Part shown: piece after piece, positions 45,764 to 54,981 of the stretch | Layout of the letters: every line of letters starts with the position of its first letter | Numbering within the stretch: the stretch's first letter is position 1 | Assembly: GCA_029260165.1 (NCBI GenBank) | Contig: JAJDDT010000023.1 | Coordinates: 49,225 to 113,224 of the forward strand | Length of the DNA: 64,000 nt | From: Phycisphaerae bacterium | Lineage (GTDB): Bacteria; Planctomycetota; Phycisphaerae; UBA1845 | Direction of reading: 5' to 3' | Program-made: the position numbers and the translations under genes | The notes under the pieces: model-generated | Database searches by the model: none | Told to the model about the DNA's origin: nothing | The model's input: only the letters and a program-made list of their open reading frames with translations

Positions 45764-47497
45764 ATGCGTTTGACCCTCCATCATGCACTTGTTTTCGCGA
45801 TCGTTGCGGTGGCGCTGCCGTTGTCGACAGGTTGCAAAAACGGGGTTTTTGACTGGTCCTCCTTTTTCCCCGACGAGAGTGCCGACAGCGTTGATTCGAG
45901 CAATTACACGGACCCGATTCAGAACTCGGCTTCCTATCGTCAGACGATCGCGGAGTACGCCTATTTTGACGGAATGAGGCGGATGCGGGTTCGGGGTTAC
46001 GGTATCGTCATTGATCTGGGTGACGGCGGATCGGCGGAGTGCCCGACGCACATCAAGAACGATCTGGTTCAGGAGATGTACAAGAAGCGTGACTACATCG
46101 ATCGTCCGGAGGCATTGATCAGTCGGCGTGACACAGCCGTCGTGACGATCGAGGGTGAAATCCCTGCGGCTGCCACCGAAGACGCGACGTTTGATCTGCT
46201 TGTTCGTGCGTTGCCCGGGACGCAGACGACGAGCCTGGAGGGTGGGTGGCTGCTGCCTTGCGATCTTCGGATTTACCGATCGACCGGAGCGGCAGGCTGG
46301 ATCCCGGGTCGGATATTGGCGGAAGGGCTTGGACCGGTGTTCATGAATCCGTTCTCGACGTCGGGCGCGTCTGCCACCCGATCCTCGAAACGTGAGGGAA
46401 CGATCATTGCGGGCGGACGGGTCACCCATGACCGTCGTGTTCGGTTGCTCATGGCCAATCCATCGTATCAGCGGGCGGCTGCGATCGCCAACCGGATCAA
46501 CGCGCGTTTTGCCGAGCCGGACGATCCGGTGGCGGACGCGGTGTCACCCTCGGAGATTCGTCTGAAAATCCCGGCGGTGTTTCACAACGATCCGAAGCAC
46601 TACATCTCGCTGGTCCAGCATCTTTACATTACGAATCGTCCGGGATTCGATGATTCGGTCCGTCGAAAACTGGTGAAGGAATTCGCCGACAAGGATGCTC
46701 CGCATGTCGAGATTGCGTTGGCATGGGAATCGCTTGGCAGGACGGTGCTCCCGGACGTTCAGCGATTTTACGACGACGGTTATCCACCGCGGAGTTTTTA
46801 TTCCGCAGTCGCGGGGATGCGCCTCGGCGACGACGACGCTGTTGATGCGCTCTCAAAGCATCTGATGAACAAGAAAGGTGCGTTTCGCAGGGGCGCGATC
46901 AAGGTGCTCGGATCGGCCCGGAATTCGTTGCGGGCGGCTCGACCTTTGCGGCGCGCGCTCAATGATGATGATCCGCGCATTCGTGTCGCAGCTTACGAAG
47001 CGTTGCGTCAACGTCACGATTCATCGATTTCCACTTTTCCGATCAGCTCGGGACAGTTCGACATCGACGTTGTTCGAACGGACAGCAGACGGATGATCTA
47101 TGCGAAAAGGACGGAGGATCGTCGAATTGCGATTTTTGGCGACGTTCGCGCACGATCGCCGCTGTTCTTCAGCCTGCCCGACAATTCGCTGATGCTCACG
47201 TCCGATCCGGGTGATACGCAGGTGACGATGGTGCGCACGACGGAGGGTGGTGAGATGCTGCCGAAGGTCACGGTGGATGGTGACGTGGCCCAGATGATCA
47301 GCCGCCTGGGTCATCCACCGCCGGACGTGGCTGGCGGGATTTCGGGATTGGGCGTCGAATACGCGTCGATTATTTTCGTTTTGTCCGATCTCGTTGACAG
47401 CGGTGCGATTGACGCGCATTTCATGATGGAATCGCCCGCGTCGTCGATGCTTCCCAGGCCGCCTCTAACCGTGGGCAGACCCGAATCGGAGCTTTGA
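45764..47497 (+). CDS. FlgI-like lipoprotein with HEAT-type repeats
   Basis: 577 residues with a lipoprotein leader (AVALPLSTGCKNG, Cys at about 25). Residues about 65-190 resemble the flagellar P-ring protein FlgI: VRGYGIVIDLGDGGSAECPT, AVVTIEGEIPAAATEDATFD and TTSLEGGWLLPCDLRIY align with its GYGLVVGL, PPFA and SLEGGTLL phrases. A second part (LLMANPSYQRAAAIANRINA ... VSPSEIRLKIP) also fits FlgI. From about 275 to 430 are HEAT-like helical repeats (ALNDDDPRIRVAAYEALRQR). No other flagellar gene is in the window. A non-flagellar envelope role is inferred. Confidence 0.7.
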   Translation: MRLTLHHALVFAIVAVALPLSTGCKNGVFDWSSFFPDESADSVDSSNYTDPIQNSASYRQTIAEYAYFDGMRRMRVRGYGIVIDLGDGGSAECPTHIKNDLVQEMYKKRDYIDRPEALISRRDTAVVTIEGEIPAAATEDATFDLLVRALPGTQTTSLEGGWLLPCDLRIYRSTGAAGWIPGRILAEGLGPVFMNPFSTSGASATRSSKREGTIIAGGRVTHDRRVRLLMANPSYQRAAAIANRINARFAEPDDPVADAVSPSEIRLKIPAVFHNDPKHYISLVQHLYITNRPGFDDSVRRKLVKEFADKDAPHVEIALAWESLGRTVLPDVQRFYDDGYPPRSFYSAVAGMRLGDDDAVDALSKHLMNKKGAFRRGAIKVLGSARNSLRAARPLRRALNDDDPRIRVAAYEALRQRHDSSISTFPISSGQFDIDVVRTDSRRMIYAKRTEDRRIAIFGDVRARSPLFFSLPDNSLMLTSDPGDTQVTMVRTTEGGEMLPKVTVDGDVAQMISRLGHPPPDVAGGISGLGVEYASIIFVLSDLVDSGAIDAHFMMESPASSMLPRPPLTVGRPESEL

Positions 47498-47538
47498 TCC
47501 GGTCGTTTTCTTTTTTGTCATTCATAAGGATTCAAAAC

Positions 47539-48516
47539 ATGCCACGAAGGTCGTCGGTATTGTCGTTTTTTCTGACGTTGTGTGCTGCAGGATTGCTTTT
47601 CGCACAGGGACCCGCCACTCCGCCGGTGGGTCAGCCTCCCGTTCCGACCGAGCCTCAATTCGAGCTTGACATTCCGATCCCGCGCGAACCGAGCGACGGG
47701 TGGAAAAAGTTTTCCGAGCTGCCCATCTGGGAGGACGGTCTCAGCGAAATGTCGTATTACGATGCCACATGCATGCTTTACAACAAGCCTCGCAAGTACA
47801 CGCGTGTGCATCTGTTCAACCGTCAGGATATGGACCGTGAGCGGTCGGTCAAGGCCCATGACAAGAGCAAGCAGGTGGTGCCTGCGTTCAAGTTTCTCGT
47901 GACCGAGGAAATCCCGACCGAGAATTACAACTACCGGTTTCACACGACCGCCTTTCTCGAACGACCCGGTCTGGAGCCGATGAAACTGACGGTGTCGAGT
48001 CAGGAATGGTGCGGAACGACGTTCAAATGGCTCCACTGGTCCAGGCCTGCCGGATATTCGCCGGACAACTGGTCATTGGATGTCTGCTGGTATTCGTACT
48101 ACGGCGACGAGGGTGACGGGTGGTGGCCTTGGCCTCGATCGAATATTGATGCGTACGAGATTCTGCCATTGTATGCCCGCGCGGTGGCGGCGTCCGGTGG
48201 TGAAAAACGTGAGATGCATTTGCTGAAATCGATGCACAACGCGCATCGGCCTGATCCGATTCCGATGGATGCGGTGCTCCGTGTCGAAGGCAAGGCTCGG
48301 AAGGTGCAGGTTCCGTTGGGGACATTTGAGGCGTTGCGCATCGTTCTCGACTGGGAAGGCGCGGAAACGTGGTTTGATGTTGAGACCAATCCGCCTTATC
48401 GACTTCTGGCGTTCAAGGCGGACGATGTGACCGGCAGGCTCAGATTCGTCGAACGTCGGGCCTATTGGGATCGAAAATGGAAGAGCGGTTTCCACAAACC
48501 GAACATGGCTCCGTAG
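47539..48516 (+). CDS. Secreted protein of unknown function
   Basis: 325 residues from the ATG at 47539, which has AAGGA upstream and opens a signal peptide (VLSFFLTLCAAGLLFAQG). The 45-base extension to 47494 overlaps the previous gene. The mature protein is mixed beta with aromatic-rich stretches (SQEWCGTTFKWLHWSRPAGY, WYSYYGDEGDGWWPW). The tail VLRVEGKARKVQVPLGTFEA faintly recalls DUF3108-type periplasmic proteins. It follows the FlgI-like lipoprotein by 41 bases and is probably co-transcribed with it. Confidence 0.7.
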   Translation: MPRRSSVLSFFLTLCAAGLLFAQGPATPPVGQPPVPTEPQFELDIPIPREPSDGWKKFSELPIWEDGLSEMSYYDATCMLYNKPRKYTRVHLFNRQDMDRERSVKAHDKSKQVVPAFKFLVTEEIPTENYNYRFHTTAFLERPGLEPMKLTVSSQEWCGTTFKWLHWSRPAGYSPDNWSLDVCWYSYYGDEGDGWWPWPRSNIDAYEILPLYARAVAASGGEKREMHLLKSMHNAHRPDPIPMDAVLRVEGKARKVQVPLGTFEALRIVLDWEGAETWFDVETNPPYRLLAFKADDVTGRLRFVERRAYWDRKWKSGFHKPNMAP

Positions 48517-48537
48517 ACCCGAACCGACTTTCGTCGA

Positions 48538-49689
48538 TCAACGCTCGTCCGTGCGTCGGTCGATATTCGGGGTCTGTTGAATATTCTTGAGCTTCTCGAC
48601 CGCCTGCTGCCTTGCGAGGTGTCGAAGATCGGTGGCTGCGTCGGATTCGTCCACGATTTCGGAACCGAGCAGTGTTTCAATCGCATCTTCCAGCGTCACC
48701 ACACCGGCGGTTCCACCATATTCATCCACCACAATGAACAAATGCGTGCGCTCGCGCAATGCGCTCGACAGCAGGTCGCTGACTTTCATTGTCTGGGGCA
48801 CGAAGCTCGCGGGCCTCTTGAGTTGCTCGAGGGGTTTGTCGTTTTCACCGGCGGCGGCGGCGTGCAGAATATCCTCGCGAATGACGATACCGATGATCTC
48901 GTCGAGGTCGGACCCGATGGTGAGCGGGATTCGTTTGTAAGGCCAACTCAATGCGGTCCGCGACGCTTCACCCACGGTGGCGTCCCCGGGCATCGATTGG
49001 ATCACGGTTCGTGGCGTCAGGATATCGTCCACATTGATCCGATCGAGTTTGAGCGCGTTTTGCATCCACCGCGCTTCGTCGGCGGTCAGTGTTCCCGAAC
49101 GGTGACTCAACCGTGACAACGCGAGCAGTTCCTCCTCGGTCACTTCGCCGATTGCACTCGAGCTTCCCGAAATCCATCGCGTGACGAACTGACACGCCGA
49201 CACCAGAGGCCCGAGCAAACGAATGGCAAGTTCGATTGGCCCTGAAAGCGGCGGCGCGATCTGGTCCGCGTGCAGAACACCGATGGTTTTCGGAATAATC
49301 TCGCTGACAAACAGAATCGCGAGCGTGAGAAACGCGCTGAAAACACCCACGCCGATGCTGTCGAATACCCTGGCGGCCAACATCCCCGAAAGCGTTGCCC
49401 CGGCCGTGTGCGCGATGGTGTTCAGAGCGAGAATGGCAGCGATCGGCCGATCGATTTTTTGCCGCAACCGCTGCAGTCGCAGACCGCTGATGGAGTTTGA
49501 CTGGGAAAGTTGCTCGACACGGGCGGACGAGACGGCGTAAAGAGCTGCCTCGCAGATCGAGCAGAAAAAGGAGATGCCGATGGTAGCCACCACGACCACG
49601 ATGAGCCATACCACCGCGCCGGACGACTCTGCGCCACCTCCCGAACCCGCCACGTCACCCAATACCAATAAAGACACCGACTTGTTCAC
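48538..49689 (-). CDS. CNNM/CorC-type membrane protein (DUF21 plus CBS pair)
   Basis: 383 residues. Four membrane segments form the DUF21/CNNM domain (about 25-180; FFCSICEAALYAVSSARVEQ, FVSEIIPKTIGVLHAD), followed by two CBS domains (about 215-345; ILTPRTVIQSMPGDATVGEA, VDEYGGTAGVVTLEDAIETL). The C-terminal CorC/HlyC domain of longer homologues is missing; the protein ends in a short charged tail. Such proteins are linked to Mg2+/Co2+ efflux. Converges with the previous gene. Confidence 0.9.
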   Translation of the reverse strand: MNKSVSLLVLGDVAGSGGGAESSGAVVWLIVVVVATIGISFFCSICEAALYAVSSARVEQLSQSNSISGLRLQRLRQKIDRPIAAILALNTIAHTAGATLSGMLAARVFDSIGVGVFSAFLTLAILFVSEIIPKTIGVLHADQIAPPLSGPIELAIRLLGPLVSACQFVTRWISGSSSAIGEVTEEELLALSRLSHRSGTLTADEARWMQNALKLDRINVDDILTPRTVIQSMPGDATVGEASRTALSWPYKRIPLTIGSDLDEIIGIVIREDILHAAAAGENDKPLEQLKRPASFVPQTMKVSDLLSSALRERTHLFIVVDEYGGTAGVVTLEDAIETLLGSEIVDESDAATDLRHLARQQAVEKLKNIQQTPNIDRRTDER

Positions 49690-49707
49690 CGACCGTTTAT
49701 CGACCGT

Positions 49708-50382
49708 TCAATTCCGGGGCACGATGCGAATTTCAAACGCACCGACCTTCACACCAGCAGCCGAACCAACGCCTTCAAACCACGTCGCCTCCACACGTCC
49801 AGCCACAATCATATGGTACGCAAGCCCTGGTTCAAGGGTCACCTCGAAAGCGGGAGATTCCCTGCCCGTCCACTGCTCCGGCACGCGGTCCGGGTCGGAC
49901 TCCGCCAGCGTCACAGAACCGAGAACGCGACGATCAGAATCCATCAGATAGGCTTTCAGTCGCAACGGAACGATGCCAAAAACGGACCGATTGTTCCTGG
50001 TTGTGCAGGAATAGCTTACGTCGAGCGTGATCTGAACATCCCGAGATTGATCGCCATCATATTGCAAAACGTGACCCACATGAATCTCTGCGTTTGCTTC
50101 GCCGCCTTTGGTCGCGTCGACGGAACAGGAGGCAACGCCATCGGCGCTGGATATGGAGGACGCGGTGGCATCACCGGTCGACGACCGCGAAGTGTCGGCT
50201 ACATTGAACGGTTGTGACGCGGGTAATCGCATCGCCACCCCCTGCGACGCGCCCCCACCGACGCGGTGCTCCTGTTGTGCGACAGCCAGTCGCTCCTCAA
50301 AACCACTGGAACCACACCCGAAAACACTCGCCAGGGTCAAACAACCCGCCACCAGAAAAACCCGCCGTCTCATCGCGATCAA
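49708..50382 (-). CDS. Lipoprotein of unknown function
   Basis: 224 residues with a lipoprotein leader (MRRRVFLVAGCLTLASVFGC, lipobox SVFGC). After a low-complexity Ser/Thr/Ala linker, the C-terminal 130 residues form a beta-rich domain (VQITLDVSYSCTTRNNRSVF, LAYHMIVAGRVEATWFEGVG). No family recognised. Lies 18 bases upstream of the CNNM gene on the same strand, so perhaps co-transcribed with it. Confidence 0.7.
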   Translation of the reverse strand: MIAMRRRVFLVAGCLTLASVFGCGSSGFEERLAVAQQEHRVGGGASQGVAMRLPASQPFNVADTSRSSTGDATASSISSADGVASCSVDATKGGEANAEIHVGHVLQYDGDQSRDVQITLDVSYSCTTRNNRSVFGIVPLRLKAYLMDSDRRVLGSVTLAESDPDRVPEQWTGRESPAFEVTLEPGLAYHMIVAGRVEATWFEGVGSAAGVKVGAFEIRIVPRN

Positions 50383-50502
50383 CCTCCAACCGATTCATCG
50401 ATCCCGGATCGCCAGCCGCCCGATCCGCTGCGTCGATCGATAACACACGCAACGTACCGTCCCTGTGTCGAGGCGACAACACGAATTATGGGACGTTTTG
50501 AA

Positions 50503-51798
50503 TTATCGACGACGGCGACGGGTGCGGAACTTGCTGCCAAGCGTCTTGCGGGGCGCATTGTCGGGCGGGGTCCAGCCAATATCCGTGGTGGCGACCGGTG
50601 CATCGTACCGTGACACCGTCTCGACCTCAGGCTCCCTGTTCTGTTCCTCGCGCGGCGCTCGAGGCGTAAACGAGTCGTACCGCCGTTCCTCGACCATTTT
50701 GTTGATCAGCATTTCGATCTCGGTGATCTGTTTGCCCTGTTCACGAGTCACAAACGAGATCGCCCTTCCCCGCGCACCCATGCGGGCTGTTCTGCCGATG
50801 CGGTGTACATAGACCTGCGGATCGATGGGAATGTCGTAGTTGATGATGTGCGAGATCGCGGAAATGTCGATGCCCCGAGCGGCCAAATCCGTGGCGACCA
50901 GCAACTTGATCTGATGACGGCGAAACCGCTCCATCACCTTTTCACGACGCTGCTGAACCAGATCGCCGTGAATCTCCTTGGCGTCAAACCCGTCGGCGTG
51001 TAGTTTTTTTGCGATTTTGCGGGCCTGCGCCTTGGTATTGCAAAACACGATGGTCAGCTCGGGATCCTCCTCTTCGAGAACAATCCTGAGCAACCGATAT
51101 TTGTCGAACGGCTCGACGGAGCAGTAGAACTGGTCAATCTCGTCAACAGTAATCTCATCACGAGAAACATTGACCTCGACGGGATCGCCCATGTGTCGAA
51201 ACGCCAGACGCTTGATCTCGTCGCCGAGGGTGGCTGAGACAAAAATCGTCTGGTGCGGATTCCTGATTTGCGACAGAATCTTGCGAATGTCGTCGCGAAA
51301 ACCGATGTCGAGCATACGGTCGACCTCATCGAGTATGCACAGCTTCAACCCGTCGAATCTCAGCACACCACGACCCATCAGATCCATCACGCGTCCCGGC
51401 GTGCCCACGACGACCTGCGTTTTCTTGCCGAGTGAATGGATTTGCGTGGCCACGCGTTGCCCACCATACACCGGCACGATGTGCAATTTCGTGTCCTCAG
51501 CAAGCCTGCGCAACTCCGCCACCACCTGAACCGCCAACTCCCGCGTCGGTGACAGGCACAGCACCTGCAAATGACCGTTGGGGTCCGCCATCTGCAGGGC
51601 GGGTAACCCGAACGCACCGGTTTTCCCGGTCCCCGTCCGAGCCTGGCCTAGCACGTCCTTGCCTTCGAGCGCAAGGGGAATCAACGCCTTCTGGATATCG
51701 CTGGGTTCAGACCAGCCCATCTTTTGAAGTGTTGCCAGAAATGGTGGTTCGATGCCTAGCGCCGCAAACGCGTCCTGTGATCTGGTTTTTTTTTGCAT
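50503..51798 (-). CDS. DEAD-box ATP-dependent RNA helicase
   Basis: 431 residues. Motifs in order: Q motif region (GWSEPSDIQKALIPLALEGK), motif I ARTGTGKT, Ia PTREL, Ib TPGR, II DEVD (Val for the usual Ala), III SAT, then HRIGRTARMG as motif VI. A short basic tail (KTLGSKFRTRRRRR) may bind RNA. Acts in ribosome assembly or mRNA turnover. ATG start at 51798 is preceded by a weak site. No partner gene in the immediate operon. Confidence 0.95.
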   Translation of the reverse strand: MQKKTRSQDAFAALGIEPPFLATLQKMGWSEPSDIQKALIPLALEGKDVLGQARTGTGKTGAFGLPALQMADPNGHLQVLCLSPTRELAVQVVAELRRLAEDTKLHIVPVYGGQRVATQIHSLGKKTQVVVGTPGRVMDLMGRGVLRFDGLKLCILDEVDRMLDIGFRDDIRKILSQIRNPHQTIFVSATLGDEIKRLAFRHMGDPVEVNVSRDEITVDEIDQFYCSVEPFDKYRLLRIVLEEEDPELTIVFCNTKAQARKIAKKLHADGFDAKEIHGDLVQQRREKVMERFRRHQIKLLVATDLAARGIDISAISHIINYDIPIDPQVYVHRIGRTARMGARGRAISFVTREQGKQITEIEMLINKMVEERRYDSFTPRAPREEQNREPEVETVSRYDAPVATTDIGWTPPDNAPRKTLGSKFRTRRRRR

Positions 51799-52213
51799 GG
51801 TGTGGATTCGGTGTCCAGGTCAGATTTCTGTCGGGTCACTATAGCCATCGATGCTCGGACTGTAAACCATTGCCGGTTATGGGACGTGCATGTGGGTGCG
51901 TGACAGAATCGGCGGGTACGATCGTGGTGTCCTGCGGGGGCCTATTCTGTAGCGTCGCCCCTTGTGGGCGGCGCGATTGCAGGCTGACCTCGTTTCGTGT
52001 TCCCGCCACCCACAAGAAACTATGAAAGCCGGGTCTCCTTGGGGGATGGTTGGCGGGATGATCAAGCGATGTTCGCAAGCCGAAGACGCTACGCCTGTAG
52101 CAAAACCGTAATAACCACAAGAACCCGCAAGAGTGCCGACAAACCGCAACCGATAAACCACGCACACCTCCGCGCGCGCGGAGCGGACCCTAAAAAACGT
52201 ACCGAGCATCAGC
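51799..52213. other. Divergent intergenic region carrying a 144-bp repeat element
   Basis: 415 bases between the helicase (minus) and sulfatase-like gene (plus). Mostly occupied by the repeat at 51949-52092; the remainder has no recognised signal. A plus-strand frame crossing it (51997 onward) is a shadow of the sulfatase gene. Confidence 0.5.
51949..52092 (-). repeat. Copy 4 of the dispersed GTAGCGTC repeat (full-length, 144 bp)
   Basis: Bounded by GTAGCGTC at the left and GACGCTAC at the right, perfect 8-base terminal inverted repeats. Contains CCCCTTGTGGG near the left end, CACCCACAAG in the middle and GCGATGTTCGCAAGCC near the right, shared with the copies at 15979 and 24198 in opposite orientation. 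Confidence 0.7.
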
Positions 52214-54274
52214 ATGAATCAACACCCGAAACCCTCATCCACAGTATCGCACGCAGCCGTCATCGGCGCGACCGCAGCCATCATCTGGGGCGTCGTCGAT
52301 GCGACGGCTGTCGCAATCTGGGGACACCGCATTCCGCTGCCCATGCCCGTCGTCGTCGTCGCCGTCTACCTGACCGTCGGACTGGCCTTCGGCACCACCG
52401 TCGGTATCGCAACACACCTGCGACTACGATACCAATCCGTCACCGAATCCAGTCAACACCACGCCATCGTCCGACAAGCCATCCTCAACGCCGCCATCAT
52501 GCTATCGCTGGCCATCTTCCTCGAACGCGCCCGCCGGGGTTTCGCCTACGTCACCGACCCATCCCCCATTGTCCCACTAACCCTGGCATGCCTGGCAGCC
52601 CTCGCCACAATCATTCGTGCAAGACCAAAAACAAACGACGACAACCAGCCAGCAAGCTGGACCGTGACCGTCGCATTCACCGCGCTCTTCTGCACCCTGT
52701 GGTCGCCGTTCTCCCAGCTCTACAAAGCCCCGCTGCTGAGCTGGACAAGTTTCCTCGGCGCGACGTCCTACCTCGCGCTGGTCGCAATCGCATTTATGCT
52801 GACCAGGCGCATCGCCAAATTCGCAGCACGCGAGCTACGTTTCGACCACCTCACCAGCATGATCAAAACGTCCACCGCCGTCGCCATCGCGGGGTTAGCC
52901 CTCGCAACATCGATTCTGTGGATCAACACAAAACAACCCCTCATCTCCGATTTCCCAGGTACAGCAGTCACCAACGCAAACAACCCCAATGTCGTCCTCA
53001 TCGTGATGGACTGCGCCCGCGCAGACATGCTCTCAGCCTACGGATATCCCCAACAAACAACACCAATCCTCGAAAAATTCGCAAAGGAATCCTTCAAATA
53101 CGACCACGCCGTCGCGACCGCCCCGTGGACCCTGCCCTCCCACGCCTCGATGTTCACCGGACTCCTTCCATCCCAGCACAAAGCCCATCAGATTCCCGAC
53201 GGAAACCGCACCAGCATCCGCCCACTCGACGAACGATTCGACACGCTGGCAGAAGCACTAACACGCAGGGGATACCAAACCGCCGCCGTCGTCGCCAACG
53301 CAGCCTGCCTGTCTCGCGAACTGGGCATGGGACAAGGCTTCCAATATTACGACGATCGCGTGACAGCGAGCTTCGCCGCCGCCAAAACCAAAACAATTTC
53401 ACCGATACTGTGGCTGGCACACTGGTACAAAAATCGCGCCGAACCCTCCGAAACCGGATGGTCACGAAACGCCGCCGAAATCAATCGCGACGTCTACACC
53501 TGGCTGGACACCATCAATGACAAACCGTTTTTCCTGTTCATCAACTACCTCGATGCACACGAACCCTACGTCAGCCACCGGCAATTCGCCCAAACGCTGG
53601 GACAACCCGCCCGCGACCGATGGTCCACCGACGTCGCCAACGACGTCGCACACTACCAACAGGAAATCGCTTTCGTCGACCACCAAATAGGCCGACTGTT
53701 TGACCGCCTCAAAAACGACGGCCGATACGACAACAGCCTGATCATCGTCACCAGCGACCACGGCGAAGCATTCGGCGAACACGGCCACTTCGGACACTGC
53801 GGCACCCTCCACGAGGAGGAACTCCACGTTCCCCTGTTCGTCCGCTACCCGAACAGGAAAATCATCGGCGTCGGGAAAGCCCCAATATCCCTCGCATCCC
53901 TGCCTGATTTGGTCGCGGACGTCATCAAACAACCACTCGTCCAACAACTAGGCCAATTCGACAAACCGCCCCATGTGGTGGCTGAGCTTCGCGTGTGCGA
54001 ATCCGGATCATGCGGCATCGCCCGCGCAACCTATCTGGAAGATGGCAGAAAACTACTCTTCGACGGTCGCGGTGGTGTGCAACTGTACAACCTCGCCGCC
54101 GATCCCCACGAACAGTACGACCTGTCGTTCCTGGCGGACCATCGTGTTCTCACGTCTCAATCGCAGTTGCTGAAATGGGCAAACCAGATCCACGAACCGG
54201 ACAACACCGATTCGGAATCACCCCTCGACCTCGATCTGCAACGTCGCCTTCAGTCCCTTGGCTACGTCGATTGA
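52214..54274 (+). CDS. Membrane sulfatase/alkaline-phosphatase superfamily enzyme
   Basis: 686 residues. About five membrane segments cover residues 1-240, then an extracytoplasmic enzyme domain. Metal-site motifs: VVLIVMDCARADMLSAYGYP at the start and TSDHGEAFGEHGHFGHCG later, with HEEELHVPLFVRYP. At the nucleophile position, where true sulfatases have CxPSR, the sequence reads TLPSHASMFTG: Thr replaces the formylglycine Cys and His the Arg. LtaS-type phosphoglycerol transferases use Thr as nucleophile, so a phospho- rather than sulfo-group transfer or hydrolysis is likely. Coding strand is markedly C-rich at wobble positions. Confidence 0.85.
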   Translation: MNQHPKPSSTVSHAAVIGATAAIIWGVVDATAVAIWGHRIPLPMPVVVVAVYLTVGLAFGTTVGIATHLRLRYQSVTESSQHHAIVRQAILNAAIMLSLAIFLERARRGFAYVTDPSPIVPLTLACLAALATIIRARPKTNDDNQPASWTVTVAFTALFCTLWSPFSQLYKAPLLSWTSFLGATSYLALVAIAFMLTRRIAKFAARELRFDHLTSMIKTSTAVAIAGLALATSILWINTKQPLISDFPGTAVTNANNPNVVLIVMDCARADMLSAYGYPQQTTPILEKFAKESFKYDHAVATAPWTLPSHASMFTGLLPSQHKAHQIPDGNRTSIRPLDERFDTLAEALTRRGYQTAAVVANAACLSRELGMGQGFQYYDDRVTASFAAAKTKTISPILWLAHWYKNRAEPSETGWSRNAAEINRDVYTWLDTINDKPFFLFINYLDAHEPYVSHRQFAQTLGQPARDRWSTDVANDVAHYQQEIAFVDHQIGRLFDRLKNDGRYDNSLIIVTSDHGEAFGEHGHFGHCGTLHEEELHVPLFVRYPNRKIIGVGKAPISLASLPDLVADVIKQPLVQQLGQFDKPPHVVAELRVCESGSCGIARATYLEDGRKLLFDGRGGVQLYNLAADPHEQYDLSFLADHRVLTSQSQLLKWANQIHEPDNTDSESPLDLDLQRRLQSLGYVD

Positions 54275-54399
54275 GCAGATATCCACCGCCCCACCCACGC
54301 AACCGTTTGTTTCTCAATGTGAAATATCTCGATAGACGCAATAAACCCGCATGATAGAATGTCCGTTGGACGATCAAAGTGACAACGGAGAGCCGATCG

Positions 54400-54873
54400 A
54401 TGGCCCAGCGGAAAAACGACGATTCCCTCGTTTCCATGGCGGACGAAATATTTGAGCTGGTCAAAATAGCCTCAGCCGTCCGTACCCGTGCCAAGGGCGA
54501 ACAGTCCGAGGAGCTGACTGAAGCCGAGTTCCTCGCCATCGACGTGCTCATCCACGGGCAGCCAATGACCGTCGGCGAGATTCAAAAGCGGATAGGTGTG
54601 CTCCCCGCCCAGATGTCCAGACTGATTCGATCCCTCGAATCCAAGCGGGATGGTGCCTTCGTTTCGTGCAGCATCAACCCCGGTGATCGACGCAAAATCG
54701 ACGTTGCCGTGACCGACGAGGGCAGGAACGCGTACGATGCTTATCGCGAACTTCGAACCCGATTTGCCCGGCTGATTTTATCGGACCTCGGCACCGAGGA
54801 ACGCGAATCGTTCATGGGAATCCTTCGGCACATTAAAGACGTACTGCAAACCCGCACAGCCCTGCCTGAATAG
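54400..54873 (+). CDS. MarR-family transcriptional regulator
   Basis: 157 residues from the ATG at 54400, which has GGAG about ten bases before it; GTG at 54379 is the longer alternative. The winged helix-turn-helix is at about 45-110: TEAEFLAIDVLIHGQPMTVG, EIQKRIGVLPAQMSRLIRSL, and the wing with DRRKIDVAVTDEGR. Followed by the dimer helices to the end. Targets and ligand unknown; the flanking sulfatase-like and PEP-CTERM genes are candidates. Confidence 0.88.
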   Translation: MAQRKNDDSLVSMADEIFELVKIASAVRTRAKGEQSEELTEAEFLAIDVLIHGQPMTVGEIQKRIGVLPAQMSRLIRSLESKRDGAFVSCSINPGDRRKIDVAVTDEGRNAYDAYRELRTRFARLILSDLGTEERESFMGILRHIKDVLQTRTALPE

Positions 54874-54895
54874 GCCCGAATCGACAGCAAATTCG

Positions 54896-54924
54896 TTGTC
54901 CGTAACCGATTCCATCGCTAGAAT
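54896..54924 (+). promoter_or_regulatory. Promoter of the PEP-CTERM gene
   Basis: TTGTCC (54896-54901), exact 17-base spacer, TAGAAT (54919-54924). Downstream in the leader, GTTTGC (54940-54945) pairs with GCAAAC (54954-54959) around an A/T-rich loop. Confidence 0.6.
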
Positions 54925-54981
54925 TGCCACGGGGAGAGGGTTTGCAAAAATTGGCAAACTCTGGAAGGTGGGGAAAGATTC

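Noticed and set aside
51997..53520. 507-residue plus-strand frame
   Set aside because: Out-of-frame shadow of the sulfatase-like gene; Arg/His/Pro-rich with no motifs.
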